64,000 nt of DNA from Bacteroidales bacterium (GTDB taxonomy: Bacteria > Bacteroidota > Bacteroidia > Bacteroidales > Bacteroidaceae): assembly GCA_015060905.1 (NCBI GenBank), contig SUXQ01000003.1, positions 124,001 to 188,000 of the forward strand, in the 5' to 3' direction. Below, one piece after another: positions 30,294 through 40,037 of this stretch. The position numbers and the translations under genes were made by a program. Numbering within the stretch: the first letter of the stretch is position 1; each line of letters begins with the position of its first letter. A model generated the notes under the pieces. That model saw nothing but the letters and a program-made list of their open reading frames with translations. It did no database searches and was not told the DNA's origin.

Positions 30294-30340
30294 AATATTC
30301 GGCAAAAATATTGAAATATGCAACACTTTTGCCGAATATT
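30294..30340. terminator. Inverted repeat after the GH43 gene
   Basis: Perfect 14-bp arms (30294-30307 with 30327-30340) around a 19-nt spacer, 17 bp after the GH43 stop and 36 bp before the next minus-strand start. Probably a terminator of the GH43 gene pair; the long spacer and lack of a T-run leave an operator role possible. Confidence 0.5.
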
Positions 30341-30356
30341 ACTGCAAACAAACTAT

Positions 30357-31337
30357 TTACTGCTCTATTCGGGGAATGATAATCTTTTCGGAAACCTCTA
30401 TACGATAAGCACCTTTACCAGCGTCACGGTCGCGGCGCATCCTTATGAGCGCAATCAGTGTCTGACGGGGAGCAATTTTCTCGTGACTATTGTGAGCATG
30501 ATACACCATAAAATACTTTCTGCCCGCACGCAGTATAGCATGATGCCCCGTACCCACATATCCGCAGTGTCTGTGCAACACCGGATTTTTTTCGTAACGC
30601 TTGTATGGCCCCATTGGATTATCGGCAACCGCAAAGCCCACCGCATACTCTTTGCTTCTATAATCGTTGCAACTGAACGTAAGATAATATTTCCCCTTAT
30701 ATTTAAAGGTAAGCGGTCCCTCGGCTATACGCCCCATTTTTCTTTCCCACGTACCCTCGCGAGCATCAATAAGTTCGCGAGCAGTCTCTATCTTCACATT
30801 CATAAGGTCGGGAGTCATTTCGGCCACCCAGATAATGTTTCCTCCGCGCATAAAGCGCACCCAGAATATGTAAGCCTTGCCATCATCGTCGAAAAACAGC
30901 GAAGCATCTATTCCCTCTTCGTCAGGCAGATAAGGGCGCTGTTCTTTCTGCACAAAAGGGCCGCAAGGCGAGTCCGACTCGGCGCAACATATATGAACGT
31001 CGCTGCTGTAGGTCATAATGAACTTATCGCCACGCTTATAAACCTCGGGAGCCCAAAAGAACCGTTCGCCCCACACATCATCCTTGTGCATGGCAAGAGC
31101 CTTTTTAGCCTTTCCGCATCGACTGCTCCACTTTTTAAGGTCGCGCGAACGATAAACGACAATGCCGTCAGCATCCTCGGTGCCGTAAATATAATACCAC
31201 CCATCGTGCTCCAAGATGAAAGGGTCGGCAAGCATCAGTTGGTCGGGAAGAGCGCGGCCTGTATTCTCATTTTCATTATCGGCAACAGCCACACTGCACA
31301 GAACTACAGCAAACAGCAGTAAAAATATCTTTTTCAT
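30357..31337 (-). CDS. Glycoside hydrolase family 43 protein
   Basis: Exported five-bladed beta-propeller glycosidase (arabinofuranosidase/xylosidase type). Signal peptide residues 1-19. The three GH43 acidic residues are visible: Asp38 (LADPF), Asp144 (EEGIDASLF) and Glu206 (IAEGPLTF). 326 residues, a single catalytic domain without accessory modules. I start at 31337 (MKKIFLLL) because this gives a clean signal peptide; a GTG at 31358 overlaps the upstream stop. The pair with a metallophosphoesterase suggests joint export. Substrate unknown. Confidence 0.9.
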   Translation of the reverse strand: MKKIFLLLFAVVLCSVAVADNENENTGRALPDQLMLADPFILEHDGWYYIYGTEDADGIVVYRSRDLKKWSSRCGKAKKALAMHKDDVWGERFFWAPEVYKRGDKFIMTYSSDVHICCAESDSPCGPFVQKEQRPYLPDEEGIDASLFFDDDGKAYIFWVRFMRGGNIIWVAEMTPDLMNVKIETARELIDAREGTWERKMGRIAEGPLTFKYKGKYYLTFSCNDYRSKEYAVGFAVADNPMGPYKRYEKNPVLHRHCGYVGTGHHAILRAGRKYFMVYHAHNSHEKIAPRQTLIALIRMRRDRDAGKGAYRIEVSEKIIIPRIEQ

Positions 31338-31354
31338 AGATGAATAGTTAAAAA

Positions 31355-32485
31355 TCACTTTTTAATTTTTATATCATACTGATCGTACGGGGCTGTGCGC
31401 CACGCAAATTTTTCTGTAAGCCTTGACAATGCAAATAGCGGAGAGAAAGTCCTTACACTTATCGTCTCGCCATCGGGCTTAAACTCCAATATACGCAACC
31501 AACAATCGCCGCCGTTGCCGTTCCAATCGCCATCCCCCTGTTGCGAATTAAACATCATCTGGAAGACCTCGCGACCATTGGCAGCCTTATCCACACGACA
31601 CGACGAAGTGGTGCTATAATCCGTTGCAGCAACATCATCTTTAATTTCGGGTGCTTGTCCGGCGTGCCCACTAAGCACAAGAACAATATTTTCCGAGGGA
31701 TAAACAAGTTTCTGCCACACCTCCTCGGGCTGATTGCAAGGTGCGAGCGTATAACCCTCTTTTTTAATACGTTCGCCCTTATTGTTGAGCCACGAGTGTA
31801 TAAGCACTACGACCCTATGCTTTTTGAAACGCTCGCTGGCTATAAGTTCTTTGGCCCATGCAAGCGCTTCGTCGCGCGGAGCAAATTCAAAGGTAAGCAC
31901 CAAAATATCGCCCCACTTTTTGTCGCGGAACTCATACGCTGAATTTTCCATCGTATGAACACCTTTCCAATTTGGGCATGTAGCAACAAGCGCCGATTCG
32001 AATTTTATATTACGCTCGGGGTAAATATACTGTGGAGCATTTGTATGACGGTCGGTAGCTGTAATATGCCCTATGTCGTGGTTGCCTTGCGCAATAACAT
32101 AAGGCACACGATTGTCCAATCGGGACAAGGCACGCGACACAGCCTGCCACTGCTGAGTACCCGTCTGGTCGCCATTATATTTATTTGGCAAAGGAGCAGA
32201 GACTATTTTTCCATTCTGTTCGACCATATCTCCTGTGAAAAGAGCCGCCTTTATCTTCAGTCGTTTGATATTTTGCGCAATCCACGCCGTTTGCAATTCA
32301 AAGAGCGGCTGATTGGCTGCAAACTTCACATAGCTTTGCGGGTCGGGCACAAGAATCATGCTGAACGAATTTTCATTCTGCAACGATGGATATACAGGAA
32401 CCTGTGGCTCCCCCACAGGAGACTGCGCCATAAGAGTGTTTACTAAACAAAGTGACAGAAAAACTGTAATTAAATATTTCTTCAT
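31355..32485 (-). CDS. Exported calcineurin-like metallophosphoesterase
   Basis: 376 residues with a signal peptide (1-20, ending LMAQ). Metal-site motifs in order: VPDPQSY, FTGDMVEQ, QGNHDIGH, LIHSW and SGHAG, that is the D, GD, GNHD, H and GH pattern of calcineurin-like phosphoesterases. The first motif is DPQ rather than DxH, as in several secreted Bacteroidales members. Acts outside the cytoplasm; substrate unknown. The downstream GH43 frame starts within its stop region. Confidence 0.88.
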   Translation of the reverse strand: MKKYLITVFLSLCLVNTLMAQSPVGEPQVPVYPSLQNENSFSMILVPDPQSYVKFAANQPLFELQTAWIAQNIKRLKIKAALFTGDMVEQNGKIVSAPLPNKYNGDQTGTQQWQAVSRALSRLDNRVPYVIAQGNHDIGHITATDRHTNAPQYIYPERNIKFESALVATCPNWKGVHTMENSAYEFRDKKWGDILVLTFEFAPRDEALAWAKELIASERFKKHRVVVLIHSWLNNKGERIKKEGYTLAPCNQPEEVWQKLVYPSENIVLVLSGHAGQAPEIKDDVAATDYSTTSSCRVDKAANGREVFQMMFNSQQGDGDWNGNGGDCWLRILEFKPDGETISVRTFSPLFALSRLTEKFAWRTAPYDQYDIKIKK

Positions 32486-32538
32486 ACCCTTTTTATTTTG
32501 TAAAAGTATTTATCTATTAATCTTTTGTAGGAAAATAG

Positions 32539-33084
32539 TTATTCAATCTTCTCTAACCACAAATAACCTTCTTCATCTTTAAAAGCTCTGAATTTAGCAT
32601 CATCTTTCTTAACCAAAAGATAATTACCATCATAAGGCATTACTGTATATTTTTGTGGTTCAGATGGATGAAAGTACCAATCTTCGTAAAAAACCACCTT
32701 GTTATTTCGTATAAACATTGCTCTTCTTGAATCAGCTTCACTCAAATCGCCCATGTCTGTTTCAATTGCCAGCTCTTCTTTTATTTTTTTATACTCATAA
32801 AAATGGTAGTAGATAACAAAATAATCCCATTCAAACGGCATTACCTCGGCAAGGTCGATAATACATTCTCCATCATCATTTTTATTCCACCACCATTGAA
32901 ATTCTGTAATATAATCTATTCTATTTTTAATATAGAATCCGCCTAAGCCAAACCCTACTACAATGTACAAGGTAATAAATAATTTGGCTAAAAAAATGGT
33001 AAACACAGTAGCAAATACTAAAATAATTTTCAGTATTTTTTTTACGAGTGGATTAGAAACTATAATAATACCCATTTTTATCAT
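32539..33084 (-). CDS. Membrane-anchored protein, tandem paralogue 1
   Basis: 181 residues, function unknown. One N-terminal membrane segment (about residues 15-50), then a soluble domain with the striking block EFQWWWNKNDDGECIIDLAE followed by VMPFEWDYFVIYYHF, and the ending KKDDAKFRAFKDEEGYLWLE. It is homologous along its whole length to the next gene upstream (33231-33758), and 3' flanks are repeated too, so they arose by tandem duplication. Size, single anchor, AT-rich DNA and tandem copies are reminiscent of immunity proteins, but no toxin gene is present. Confidence 0.8.
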   Translation of the reverse strand: MIKMGIIIVSNPLVKKILKIILVFATVFTIFLAKLFITLYIVVGFGLGGFYIKNRIDYITEFQWWWNKNDDGECIIDLAEVMPFEWDYFVIYYHFYEYKKIKEELAIETDMGDLSEADSRRAMFIRNNKVVFYEDWYFHPSEPQKYTVMPYDGNYLLVKKDDAKFRAFKDEEGYLWLEKIE

Positions 33085-33104
33085 TTCACAGTATTAGGTT
33101 TTTG

Positions 33105-33202
33105 TCATTTTGTCTGCGCTTTTATCAATTCTTCAGGTGTATAGCCATTTCATCGGAACGGCTGTAATGCTCCTTCAGTATATCATATTTTTCTTGAGAA
33201 AA
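33105..33202 (-). pseudogene. Decayed ORF tail B
   Basis: Minus-strand remnant reading FSQEKYDILKEHYSRSDE, then, after one missing A, NGYTPEELIKAQTK and a stop. It has no start codon. The same tail (SDENGYTPEEL) is found before paralogue 2, so each membrane protein is preceded by a copy of the same broken C-terminus. Confidence 0.55.
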
Positions 33203-33230
33203 GCATCAAGCGGATTTTGTAGGAAAATAG

Positions 33231-33758
33231 TTATTCAATCTTCTCTAATATTAAGTACCCCGGCTCATTCTTCTTAGCTTTAAATTTTGCATCCTCTTTT
33301 TTTGTATAAAAGCAATCGCCTGCAAAAAAAACAAGCCCTTCGGGATACAAGTATCCATGTATATCTAATTTTTTACGCCATGCATCATGAAAAACAACTT
33401 TACGATTTTTTATAAAAACAATTTCTTTGTCTAATACAACGTCAAAACACTCGTCGGCTTCTATATCTAATTCTTGCATTATATTTTCTATGTCGCAATT
33501 AGGAGTATAGAATACAAAGTAATCCCATTCGAACGGCATTACCTCGGCAAGGTCTATGATACTCTCGCCATTGCTATCCTTGTTCCACCACCATTCCCAA
33601 AGAATCAAATAGTCTGTCTTGTTTTTTATGTTATATTCAATTATTCCGACGAATTCCAAGATCATGAAAAAAACAAAGATAATAACGGTAGAGAATACCG
33701 TAGCAATAGCTATCAATATCCACTTAACGATTTTATTAAATATTCTAATAAATCCCAT
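33231..33758 (-). CDS. Membrane-anchored protein, tandem paralogue 2
   Basis: 175 residues, function unknown. N-terminal membrane segment (about residues 10-40), then LWEWWWNKDSNGESIIDLAE and VMPFEWDYFVFYTPN, and the end KKEDAKFKAKKNEPGYLILE. Clearly the paralogue of the 32539-33084 product. The last bases and 3' flank, about 34 bp, are almost identical in both copies, giving a duplication unit of about 694 bp. The start overlaps the decayed tail A. Confidence 0.8.
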   Translation of the reverse strand: MGFIRIFNKIVKWILIAIATVFSTVIIFVFFMILEFVGIIEYNIKNKTDYLILWEWWWNKDSNGESIIDLAEVMPFEWDYFVFYTPNCDIENIMQELDIEADECFDVVLDKEIVFIKNRKVVFHDAWRKKLDIHGYLYPEGLVFFAGDCFYTKKEDAKFKAKKNEPGYLILEKIE

Positions 33759-33850
33759 TTCTTTTTAGGTGTTATAAATGCTTTTTGTTCGTCTATCTGT
33801 GCTTGTCTTAGTTCTTCTGGCGTATAGCCATTTTCATCGGGAACGGCTGC
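33713..33850 (-). pseudogene. Decayed ORF tail A
   Basis: Minus-strand open stretch with no start: AAVPDENGYTPEELRQAQID, then EQKAFITPKKK and a stop inside paralogue 2 in another frame. It aligns with tail B (SDENGYTPEEL) once single-base gaps are allowed. Looks like the C-terminus of a lost gene, possibly the partner of the downstream membrane protein. Confidence 0.5.
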
Positions 33851-33887
33851 TTACAGGCCATTGTATCGAAACTCGCCAAGAACCTTA

Positions 33888-34868
33888 TTACCCGTATGTC
33901 TCTTCTATTTTATCGAGGATAGAGAATAGTTCGTCCAGCTTTTCGGCACGCAGCATGGCTATCCTCATGGGACGAAAATCGGTCAGTCCCTTAAGCAGAG
34001 GCGTTGCCGCAAGATGGCGACGTATATGCAAAATTCCGCGACGTTCGTCGAGACGCTCGATGCTGTCAATCACCTGACGACGCAAAATATCCATTGTTTC
34101 TTTGAACGAGAAGGGTGAGGCATGCTCGCCATTTTCAAGATAGTGCTTAACCTCGCGGAATATCCATGGACGTCCGAAGCTGGCGCGCCCTATCATCACA
34201 GCATCGACGCCGTAACGTTCGAAGCACTCCTTGGCGCGTTCGGGGGTGGTAATGTCGCCATTGCCAATAATAGGTATTTTCATACGCGGATTCTCCTTTA
34301 TCTTACCTATGAGTGTCCAATCGGCCTCTCCTGTATACATTTGGGCGCGGGTGCGTCCATGAACAGTCAGGGCTGCAATTCCACAATCCTGCAACGCCTC
34401 GGCAAGTTCCACTATCACTTTGCTATTGTCGTCCCACCCCAGACGGGTTTTTACAGTTACGGGGATATTTACAGCATCGACTACTGCTTTTGTTATCTGC
34501 AACAGCTTGGGAATATTCTGCAACATTCCTGCACCGGCACCCTTACGGGCCACCTTTTTCACGGGACAACCGAAATTAATATCAAGAATATCGGGACGGG
34601 CAGCCTCGACACGTCGGGCAGCCTCGACCATCGGCTCTACCTCATTGCCGTATATCTGTATTGCAACGGGACGCTCCTCGTCGCAGATGTTCAACTTTTG
34701 CACCGAACGGTTCACGTCGCGTATGAGTGCGTCGCTCGATACAAACTCGGTATATACCATGTCCGCGCCGAAGCCTTTGCACATCAAGCGAAAGGCCGCA
34801 TCGGTAACATCCTCCATAGGAGCCAGAAAGACGGGATAGCGACCAAATTCTATATTTGCAATTTTCAT
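33888..34868 (-). CDS. dusB: tRNA-dihydrouridine synthase
   Basis: FMN enzyme that reduces uridines in tRNA D-loops. TIM-barrel core with FLAPMEDVTDAAFRLMCKGF at the N-terminus, the catalytic-cysteine loop LDINFGCPVKKVARKGAGAG, and the RNA/FMN motifs HGRTRAQMYTGEADW, IIGNGDITTPERA and DAVMIGRASFGRPWIF. About 326 residues. Start at 34868 gives MKIANIEFGR. It follows fbp after 5 bp and is probably co-transcribed with it. The DusB rather than DusA/C assignment is from overall resemblance. Confidence 0.93.
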   Translation of the reverse strand: MKIANIEFGRYPVFLAPMEDVTDAAFRLMCKGFGADMVYTEFVSSDALIRDVNRSVQKLNICDEERPVAIQIYGNEVEPMVEAARRVEAARPDILDINFGCPVKKVARKGAGAGMLQNIPKLLQITKAVVDAVNIPVTVKTRLGWDDNSKVIVELAEALQDCGIAALTVHGRTRAQMYTGEADWTLIGKIKENPRMKIPIIGNGDITTPERAKECFERYGVDAVMIGRASFGRPWIFREVKHYLENGEHASPFSFKETMDILRRQVIDSIERLDERRGILHIRRHLAATPLLKGLTDFRPMRIAMLRAEKLDELFSILDKIEETYG

Positions 34869-34873
34869 ACTTA

Positions 34874-36844
34874 TCAATTTTCTTTTAACCAGCCTTTGCG
34901 GTAGGCTCTCAGCAACATCTCGAGTTCGTCTATCTGCTTGCGCAGTTCGCGACCAATATCTGTGTCGGATACAAGCACGCGGCGATTGGAGCTTTCGACG
35001 ATGGAGGTTGTAGACTGAATGTCTATTCCCTCGAGCACAGCCTCTTCGGTGGAGGTGAAGGGTGCATGTTGCACAAGCTGGAAGCCGCGACTGTGATACA
35101 CAAGAGTATATCCCGCAATGCCTGTAGTCGAGTGGTAGGCACGCGCAAAGCCTCCGTCGATGACCATCAACCGTCCCCCGGCTTTAATAGGGTTCTCGCC
35201 CTTGCCAACCTTGACGGGGACGTGTCCGTTTATTATGTGGCGATGCGTTCCGCTCACTTGAAAATCGTCCAACAGTCTGTCGCACACTTCGGCCTTTTCG
35301 CGCAGCTTGAAGTACCAGCCTTTCTCTTCGGCATGTACCTCTTTATTTTTTATAAAATATCGCTCGAAGGTTGTCATTTTGGACTTATCGAAAAGAGGGC
35401 TGTCCACTCCGCACCACAAATACCAAAAGTAGTCGCGGGCATAGGCTTTCTCTTCGTCATCGGTTCCCTCTTCGTAGGCCAGACGTATAATCTGCTCTAT
35501 TCGCTGCATAAGTTCTTTGCCTTTGTAGCACTGTCCCTGAATATTTACCTCGCGCAACGAGCCATCTTCGTTTAGCGGCATCGATGCGTGGAACAAAAGG
35601 TTGGAATTGCACACAGCATACATTCCTCCATGCGTGAGCAGGCACTGCATGTGGCGTTGCAAACGCTCGCTTGTGCGGAACGAACGCACAAGGCTGTCCA
35701 TTATCTCTTGCTCCTCTTCGTTCAGGCAATAGGGGTTACAGGGGTCTATCGTCGGGAAAAATCTATCCTCTATCTTGTAGGTCTTTCCATAATAGTTTAT
35801 TGTGCCCTCTTCGAAATTCATATGCTCGAGCAGGCAACGGTCGGTCATATTCCAATCGGGGTTCTGCAGATAGAGCTGCGACTCTAATTTAAACTGTATG
35901 ACAGCTATCGCCTTATGCATTTGCGCTATAAGGCGTTGAGTCTTTTGTCGTGGAGAATTTGCACCATTATCCTCGATGAAAGGTTTGAACAGGTCGCAAG
36001 GGTCGTCGGCATACGTCTCCATTGCAAATGTTGCCAACGGCACCATATTTATTCCATAGCCATCCTCGAGGGTCTTTGTATTTGCGTATCGCAGCGAGAG
36101 ACGGATAACGGCTGCTGCACATGCGGGATTACCGGCTGCCGCACCCATCCACAGTACATCGTGGTTGCCCCACTGTATGTCCAGATTGTGATAGTTGCAC
36201 AGGGTATCCATTATAAGATGCGCTCCGGGACCTCTATCGAAAATATCACCCAATATATGCAGTCTGTCTATTGCCAAACGCTGTATAAGATAGCACAGTT
36301 GGATGATGAAAGGCTCGGCGCGACGGGTGCGTATGATTGTCCTTATTATTATATTATAATATTCGTGCTTATTCTGCCCGTCGGATGTTTCATTAAGAAG
36401 CTCTTCTATGATAAAGGCAAACTGCTCGGGCAGGCTGCGTCGCACCTTTGAACGCGTATATTTTGACGATACATTGCGACACACCATTATCAATCTGTTG
36501 AGCGTCGTCTGGTAAAAATCTGTCATATTCTTGTGGGACAGCTTTACAAGCTCTAACTTCTCCTCGGGGTAATATATAAGCGTACACAGCTCTTTTATCT
36601 CCTCTTCGCTTAGAAATTTATCAAAAATCTCGCGCACCTTGCGACGAATGTTACCCGAAGCGTTGCGCAGCACATGCTGAAAAGCATCATTCTCGCCATG
36701 AAGGTCGGCAAGGAAGTGCTCAGTAGCCTTAGGCAAATGAAGAATAGCCTCGAGATTGATAATCTCGGTTGTTACTCGCGGCACGTTGGGAAATTCCTTT
36801 GCAAGCAGCTGCAGATAGCGCATATTGTCACGAATATTTTTCAT
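34874..36844 (-). CDS. fbp: Fructose-1,6-bisphosphatase, class 3
   Basis: Gluconeogenic phosphatase of the class 3 (Firmicutes/Bacteroidota) family. About 656 residues, the typical long form. Metallophosphoesterase motifs: LADLHGENDAF near residue 58, LHILGDIFDRGPGAHLIMD, IQWGNHDVLWMGAAAGN and INGHVPVKVGKGENPIKAGG. Start at 36844 (MKNIRDNMRYLQLLAKE) chosen over 36877, whose extra 11 residues would lie next to the upstream terminator. Confidence 0.95.
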   Translation of the reverse strand: MKNIRDNMRYLQLLAKEFPNVPRVTTEIINLEAILHLPKATEHFLADLHGENDAFQHVLRNASGNIRRKVREIFDKFLSEEEIKELCTLIYYPEEKLELVKLSHKNMTDFYQTTLNRLIMVCRNVSSKYTRSKVRRSLPEQFAFIIEELLNETSDGQNKHEYYNIIIRTIIRTRRAEPFIIQLCYLIQRLAIDRLHILGDIFDRGPGAHLIMDTLCNYHNLDIQWGNHDVLWMGAAAGNPACAAAVIRLSLRYANTKTLEDGYGINMVPLATFAMETYADDPCDLFKPFIEDNGANSPRQKTQRLIAQMHKAIAVIQFKLESQLYLQNPDWNMTDRCLLEHMNFEEGTINYYGKTYKIEDRFFPTIDPCNPYCLNEEEQEIMDSLVRSFRTSERLQRHMQCLLTHGGMYAVCNSNLLFHASMPLNEDGSLREVNIQGQCYKGKELMQRIEQIIRLAYEEGTDDEEKAYARDYFWYLWCGVDSPLFDKSKMTTFERYFIKNKEVHAEEKGWYFKLREKAEVCDRLLDDFQVSGTHRHIINGHVPVKVGKGENPIKAGGRLMVIDGGFARAYHSTTGIAGYTLVYHSRGFQLVQHAPFTSTEEAVLEGIDIQSTTSIVESSNRRVLVSDTDIGRELRKQIDELEMLLRAYRKGWLKEN

Positions 36845-36877
36845 AGACAAACCTTTTATCTGTTGAATATCGAGCAA

Positions 36878-36917
36878 AAAAGCCCGCCTGACTTAAAAAA
36901 AAATCGGGCAGGCTTTT
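36878..36917 (-). terminator. Terminator of the leu operon
   Basis: 14-bp stem with two non-Watson-Crick positions (36878-36891 with 36904-36917), flanked by A and T runs on both sides. Lies 18 bp after the leuB stop and before fbp. Confidence 0.75.
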
Positions 36918-36935
36918 GGTTGAAAATATCTCTAT

Positions 36936-38009
36936 TTACTTTTTATTTATGTAATCTACAATCCATGCACCCACCTCGGCAGTTCCATATTTATCGCTAC
37001 CATCGGCCTGCAGGTCGGGAGTACAAATATTTTCGGCCATCGACGCATTGACAGCTTCGCGTATGAGGGCACCCTCGTCGAAGAGCCCGAATGCATACTC
37101 GAACATCATTGCCGCCGAGAGGATTGTCGCCAGAGGATTGGCAATATTCTTGCCTGCTGCCTGAGGCCACGAACCGTGTATAGGCTCGAACAAAGATGTA
37201 TGTACGCCTATCGACGCCGAGGGCAACAGACCCATCGAACCTGTGATTACCGAGCCTTCGTCGGTAAGAATGTCGCCAAACATATTCTCGGTCACCATCA
37301 CATCAAAAGAGGAAGGCCACTGTATGAGTCGCATTGCGGCATTATCCACGAACATAAATTCCGTTTCGACCTCGGGGTACTGAGGTGCAAACTCGCCGGC
37401 CACCTCGCGCCACAGACGCGACGTTGCAAGCACATTAGCCTTATCGACAACAGTAAGTTTCTTGCGACGTTTCATTGCATACTCGTACGCAAGTTTCACT
37501 ATACGCTCAACCTCTTCGCGTGTATAAACGCAGGTGTCATAAGCTGTGTTTCCATCCTCGGAACGTCCCTGAGGACGACCGAAGTATAGTCCGCCTGTAA
37601 GCTCGCGTATACACATAAAGTCGGCACCTCTGACAATGTCGGGACGAAGGGGAGACTTCTCGATAAGTGACTCAAAGGTTGTTACAGGACGCAGGTTGGC
37701 ATAAAGCCCCAGCTTCTTGCGCATGGCAAGAAGGCCCTGCTCGGGACGCACCTTTGCCGAGGGATTGTTATCGAAGCGCAGGTCGCCTACTGCACCAAAA
37801 AGTACAGCATCGCTCTGCATACACAATTCGTGTGTCTCGTCGGGATAGGGGTTACCTGTTGCGTCAATCGCACATGCACCCACAAGCCCGGTCTTATATT
37901 CTAAATTGTGACCGAATTTGTTACATACGGCCTTTGTTACCTCCAATGCCTGTGCTATAATCTCGGGGCCTATTCCATCGCCCGGAAGCACTGCTATTTT
38001 TATATCCAT
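36936..38009 (-). CDS. leuB: 3-isopropylmalate dehydrogenase
   Basis: Oxidative decarboxylation of 3-isopropylmalate, third step of leucine synthesis. [20 protein letters not shown] opens the chain. The substrate-binding region has [10 protein letters not shown] and [15 protein letters not shown]; the metal/NAD region has [20 protein letters not shown] and [20 protein letters not shown]. 357 residues, full length. Last gene of leuA-leuC-leuD-leuB. Confidence 0.97.
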   Translation of the reverse strand: MDIKIAVLPGDGIGPEIIAQALEVTKAVCNKFGHNLEYKTGLVGACAIDATGNPYPDETHELCMQSDAVLFGAVGDLRFDNNPSAKVRPEQGLLAMRKKLGLYANLRPVTTFESLIEKSPLRPDIVRGADFMCIRELTGGLYFGRPQGRSEDGNTAYDTCVYTREEVERIVKLAYEYAMKRRKKLTVVDKANVLATSRLWREVAGEFAPQYPEVETEFMFVDNAAMRLIQWPSSFDVMVTENMFGDILTDEGSVITGSMGLLPSASIGVHTSLFEPIHGSWPQAAGKNIANPLATILSAAMMFEYAFGLFDEGALIREAVNASMAENICTPDLQADGSDKYGTAEVGAWIVDYINKK

Positions 38010-38033
38010 ATTGTCTTTTATATTATTGTAATA

Positions 38034-38624
38034 CTATCTTTGTGCCTCCCAGCTCTCTATCTTTTCTTTGTTGCTGAGCAAGAAGTCAATGTCATCCAAT
38101 CCGTTCATCAAGCAATGCTTTTTATAGGCATTTATTTCAAAGGTCTCTGACTTTCCGGTGGCAGTATTTGTAATAGTCTGCTCGGGCAGATTCACTATAA
38201 CCTCGGTGCGGGGATTGGCATATATCGAGTCGAACAGCTCTTTCAGGAACTCCTCTGTCACTACAACCGGTAGCACAAAGTTGTTCAGCTCGTTATTTTT
38301 GTGGATATCGGCAAAGAAGCTCGACACCACCACACGGAAACCATAGTCGGCGATGGCCCACGCAGCATGTTCGCGGCTCGAACCCGAACCGAAATTCTTG
38401 CCTGCAACAAGTATCTTTCCCGAATATGTGGGGTCGTTGAGTACGAAACTCTCTATTTTATTACCTTGCTCGTCGAATCGCCAATCGCGGAAAAGATTCT
38501 CGCCGAAGCCCTCGCGTGTGGTTGCCTTAAGAAAACGTGCAGGCACTATCTGGTCGGTATCTATATTCTCCAACGGCAGAGGTATGCAGGAGTCTTTTAT
38601 TATGTTGAATTTCTCTTTTTTCAT
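38034..38624 (-). CDS. leuD: 3-isopropylmalate dehydratase small subunit
   Basis: Swivelling domain of isopropylmalate isomerase, partner of LeuC. Motifs LENIDTDQIVPARFLKATTR and GKNFGSGSSREHAAWAIADY are diagnostic. 196 residues, normal. Lies 12 bp after leuC and 24 bp before leuB. Confidence 0.97.
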   Translation of the reverse strand: MKKEKFNIIKDSCIPLPLENIDTDQIVPARFLKATTREGFGENLFRDWRFDEQGNKIESFVLNDPTYSGKILVAGKNFGSGSSREHAAWAIADYGFRVVVSSFFADIHKNNELNNFVLPVVVTEEFLKELFDSIYANPRTEVIVNLPEQTITNTATGKSETFEINAYKKHCLMNGLDDIDFLLSNKEKIESWEAQR

Positions 38625-38636
38625 CGTTACTGTTTT

Positions 38637-40031
38637 TTAAAGGAATTTACGCGGGTCGGTTATTTTGCCTGTGATTGCAGCTGCCGCAGCAACATAAGGA
38701 CTTGCGAGGATGGTACGTGCGCCCTGTCCCTGACGTCCCTCAAAATTGCGGTTGCTTGTCGATACGGCATATTTTCCGGCAGGAATCTTATCTTCGTTCA
38801 TTGCCAGACAAGCCGAACATCCGGGCTCGCGCAATTCGAAGCCCGCCTCGGTGAATATCGCGGCAAGACCCTCTTCCTCTATCTGACGGAAAACGCCCCA
38901 CGAGCCGGGTACTATCCACGCTGTAACATTCTCGGCTTTTTTATGACCTTTCACTATCTGTGCAAATGCTCTGAAATCTTCTATACGACCATTTGTACAT
39001 GAACCTATAAAAACATAGTCGATGGGGTGACCTTCGAGCTTTTCTCCCGCGCTGAAGCCCATATACTCGAGAGACTTCAGATAAGATGCTTGTCCGGCCT
39101 CGGGCTGAGTCTCGACAGCAGGCACTGCCTCACTTATGCCTATTCCCATTCCCGGATTGGTACCGTATGTTACACGTGGTTCAATATCAGCAGCCTGGAA
39201 AGTAATCTCTTTGTCAAAGACTGCATCCTCGCTGCTGGGGAGGGTCTTCCAATAGGCAACTGCCTTGTCCCACTCCTCGCCCTGCGGAGCATACTCGCGA
39301 CCTTTTATATATTCAAAAGTAATCTCGTCGGGAGCGACCATTCCTCCACGAGCACCCATCTCTATCGAAAGGTTGCAAAGTGTCAGACGGCTCTCCATGC
39401 TCATAGAACGTATTGCCGAGCCTGCATATTCCACAAAATAGCCTGTCGCACCACTGGTGGTCATTTTCGAGATTATGTAAAGTGCCACATCCTTTGCAGT
39501 AACACCCTTACCCAGCTCGCCCTCGACATTGATGCGCATCGACTTTGGCTTCTGTTGCAGGATGCACTGCGAGGCAAGCACCATTCCCACCTCGCTTGTA
39601 CCTATTCCAAAGGCAACGGCACCCATAGCTCCATGGGTCGAAGTGTGAGAATCGCCACAAACGATTGTCATTCCCGGCAGTGTAAGCCCAAGTTCGGGAC
39701 CAACCACATGAATAATACCGTTCTTGGGATGTTTCATTCCAAAGTGTGTGAGGCCGAACTCATGGGCATTGCGCGAGAGTGTCTCAACCTGCTTGCGCGA
39801 AACAGGCTCTTCAATGGGTTTATCTTGATTTTTTGTGGGAATATTGTGGTCGGGCATACAGTAGATTCTGTCCGGACGAAGGCATTTTATGCCTCGGCTT
39901 CTGAGGTCGTCAAAAGCCTGAGGCGATGTTACTTCGTGACAGTACAATCTGTCTATATATAGTTGTGTAGGTCCATCTTCGACCTTATGCACAATATGAG
40001 AATCCCAAATTTTATCGAAAAGTGTGTTCAT
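38637..40031 (-). CDS. leuC: 3-isopropylmalate dehydratase large subunit
   Basis: Aconitase-like 4Fe-4S enzyme. It begins [20 protein letters not shown]. Cluster ligands are visible as the cysteine in [20 protein letters not shown] and the two in [12 protein letters not shown]; substrate motifs include [20 protein letters not shown] and [20 protein letters not shown]. 464 residues, full length. Six bases separate it from leuA. Confidence 0.98.
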   Translation of the reverse strand: MNTLFDKIWDSHIVHKVEDGPTQLYIDRLYCHEVTSPQAFDDLRSRGIKCLRPDRIYCMPDHNIPTKNQDKPIEEPVSRKQVETLSRNAHEFGLTHFGMKHPKNGIIHVVGPELGLTLPGMTIVCGDSHTSTHGAMGAVAFGIGTSEVGMVLASQCILQQKPKSMRINVEGELGKGVTAKDVALYIISKMTTSGATGYFVEYAGSAIRSMSMESRLTLCNLSIEMGARGGMVAPDEITFEYIKGREYAPQGEEWDKAVAYWKTLPSSEDAVFDKEITFQAADIEPRVTYGTNPGMGIGISEAVPAVETQPEAGQASYLKSLEYMGFSAGEKLEGHPIDYVFIGSCTNGRIEDFRAFAQIVKGHKKAENVTAWIVPGSWGVFRQIEEEGLAAIFTEAGFELREPGCSACLAMNEDKIPAGKYAVSTSNRNFEGRQGQGARTILASPYVAAAAAITGKITDPRKFL

Positions 40032-40037
40032 CGTTTC

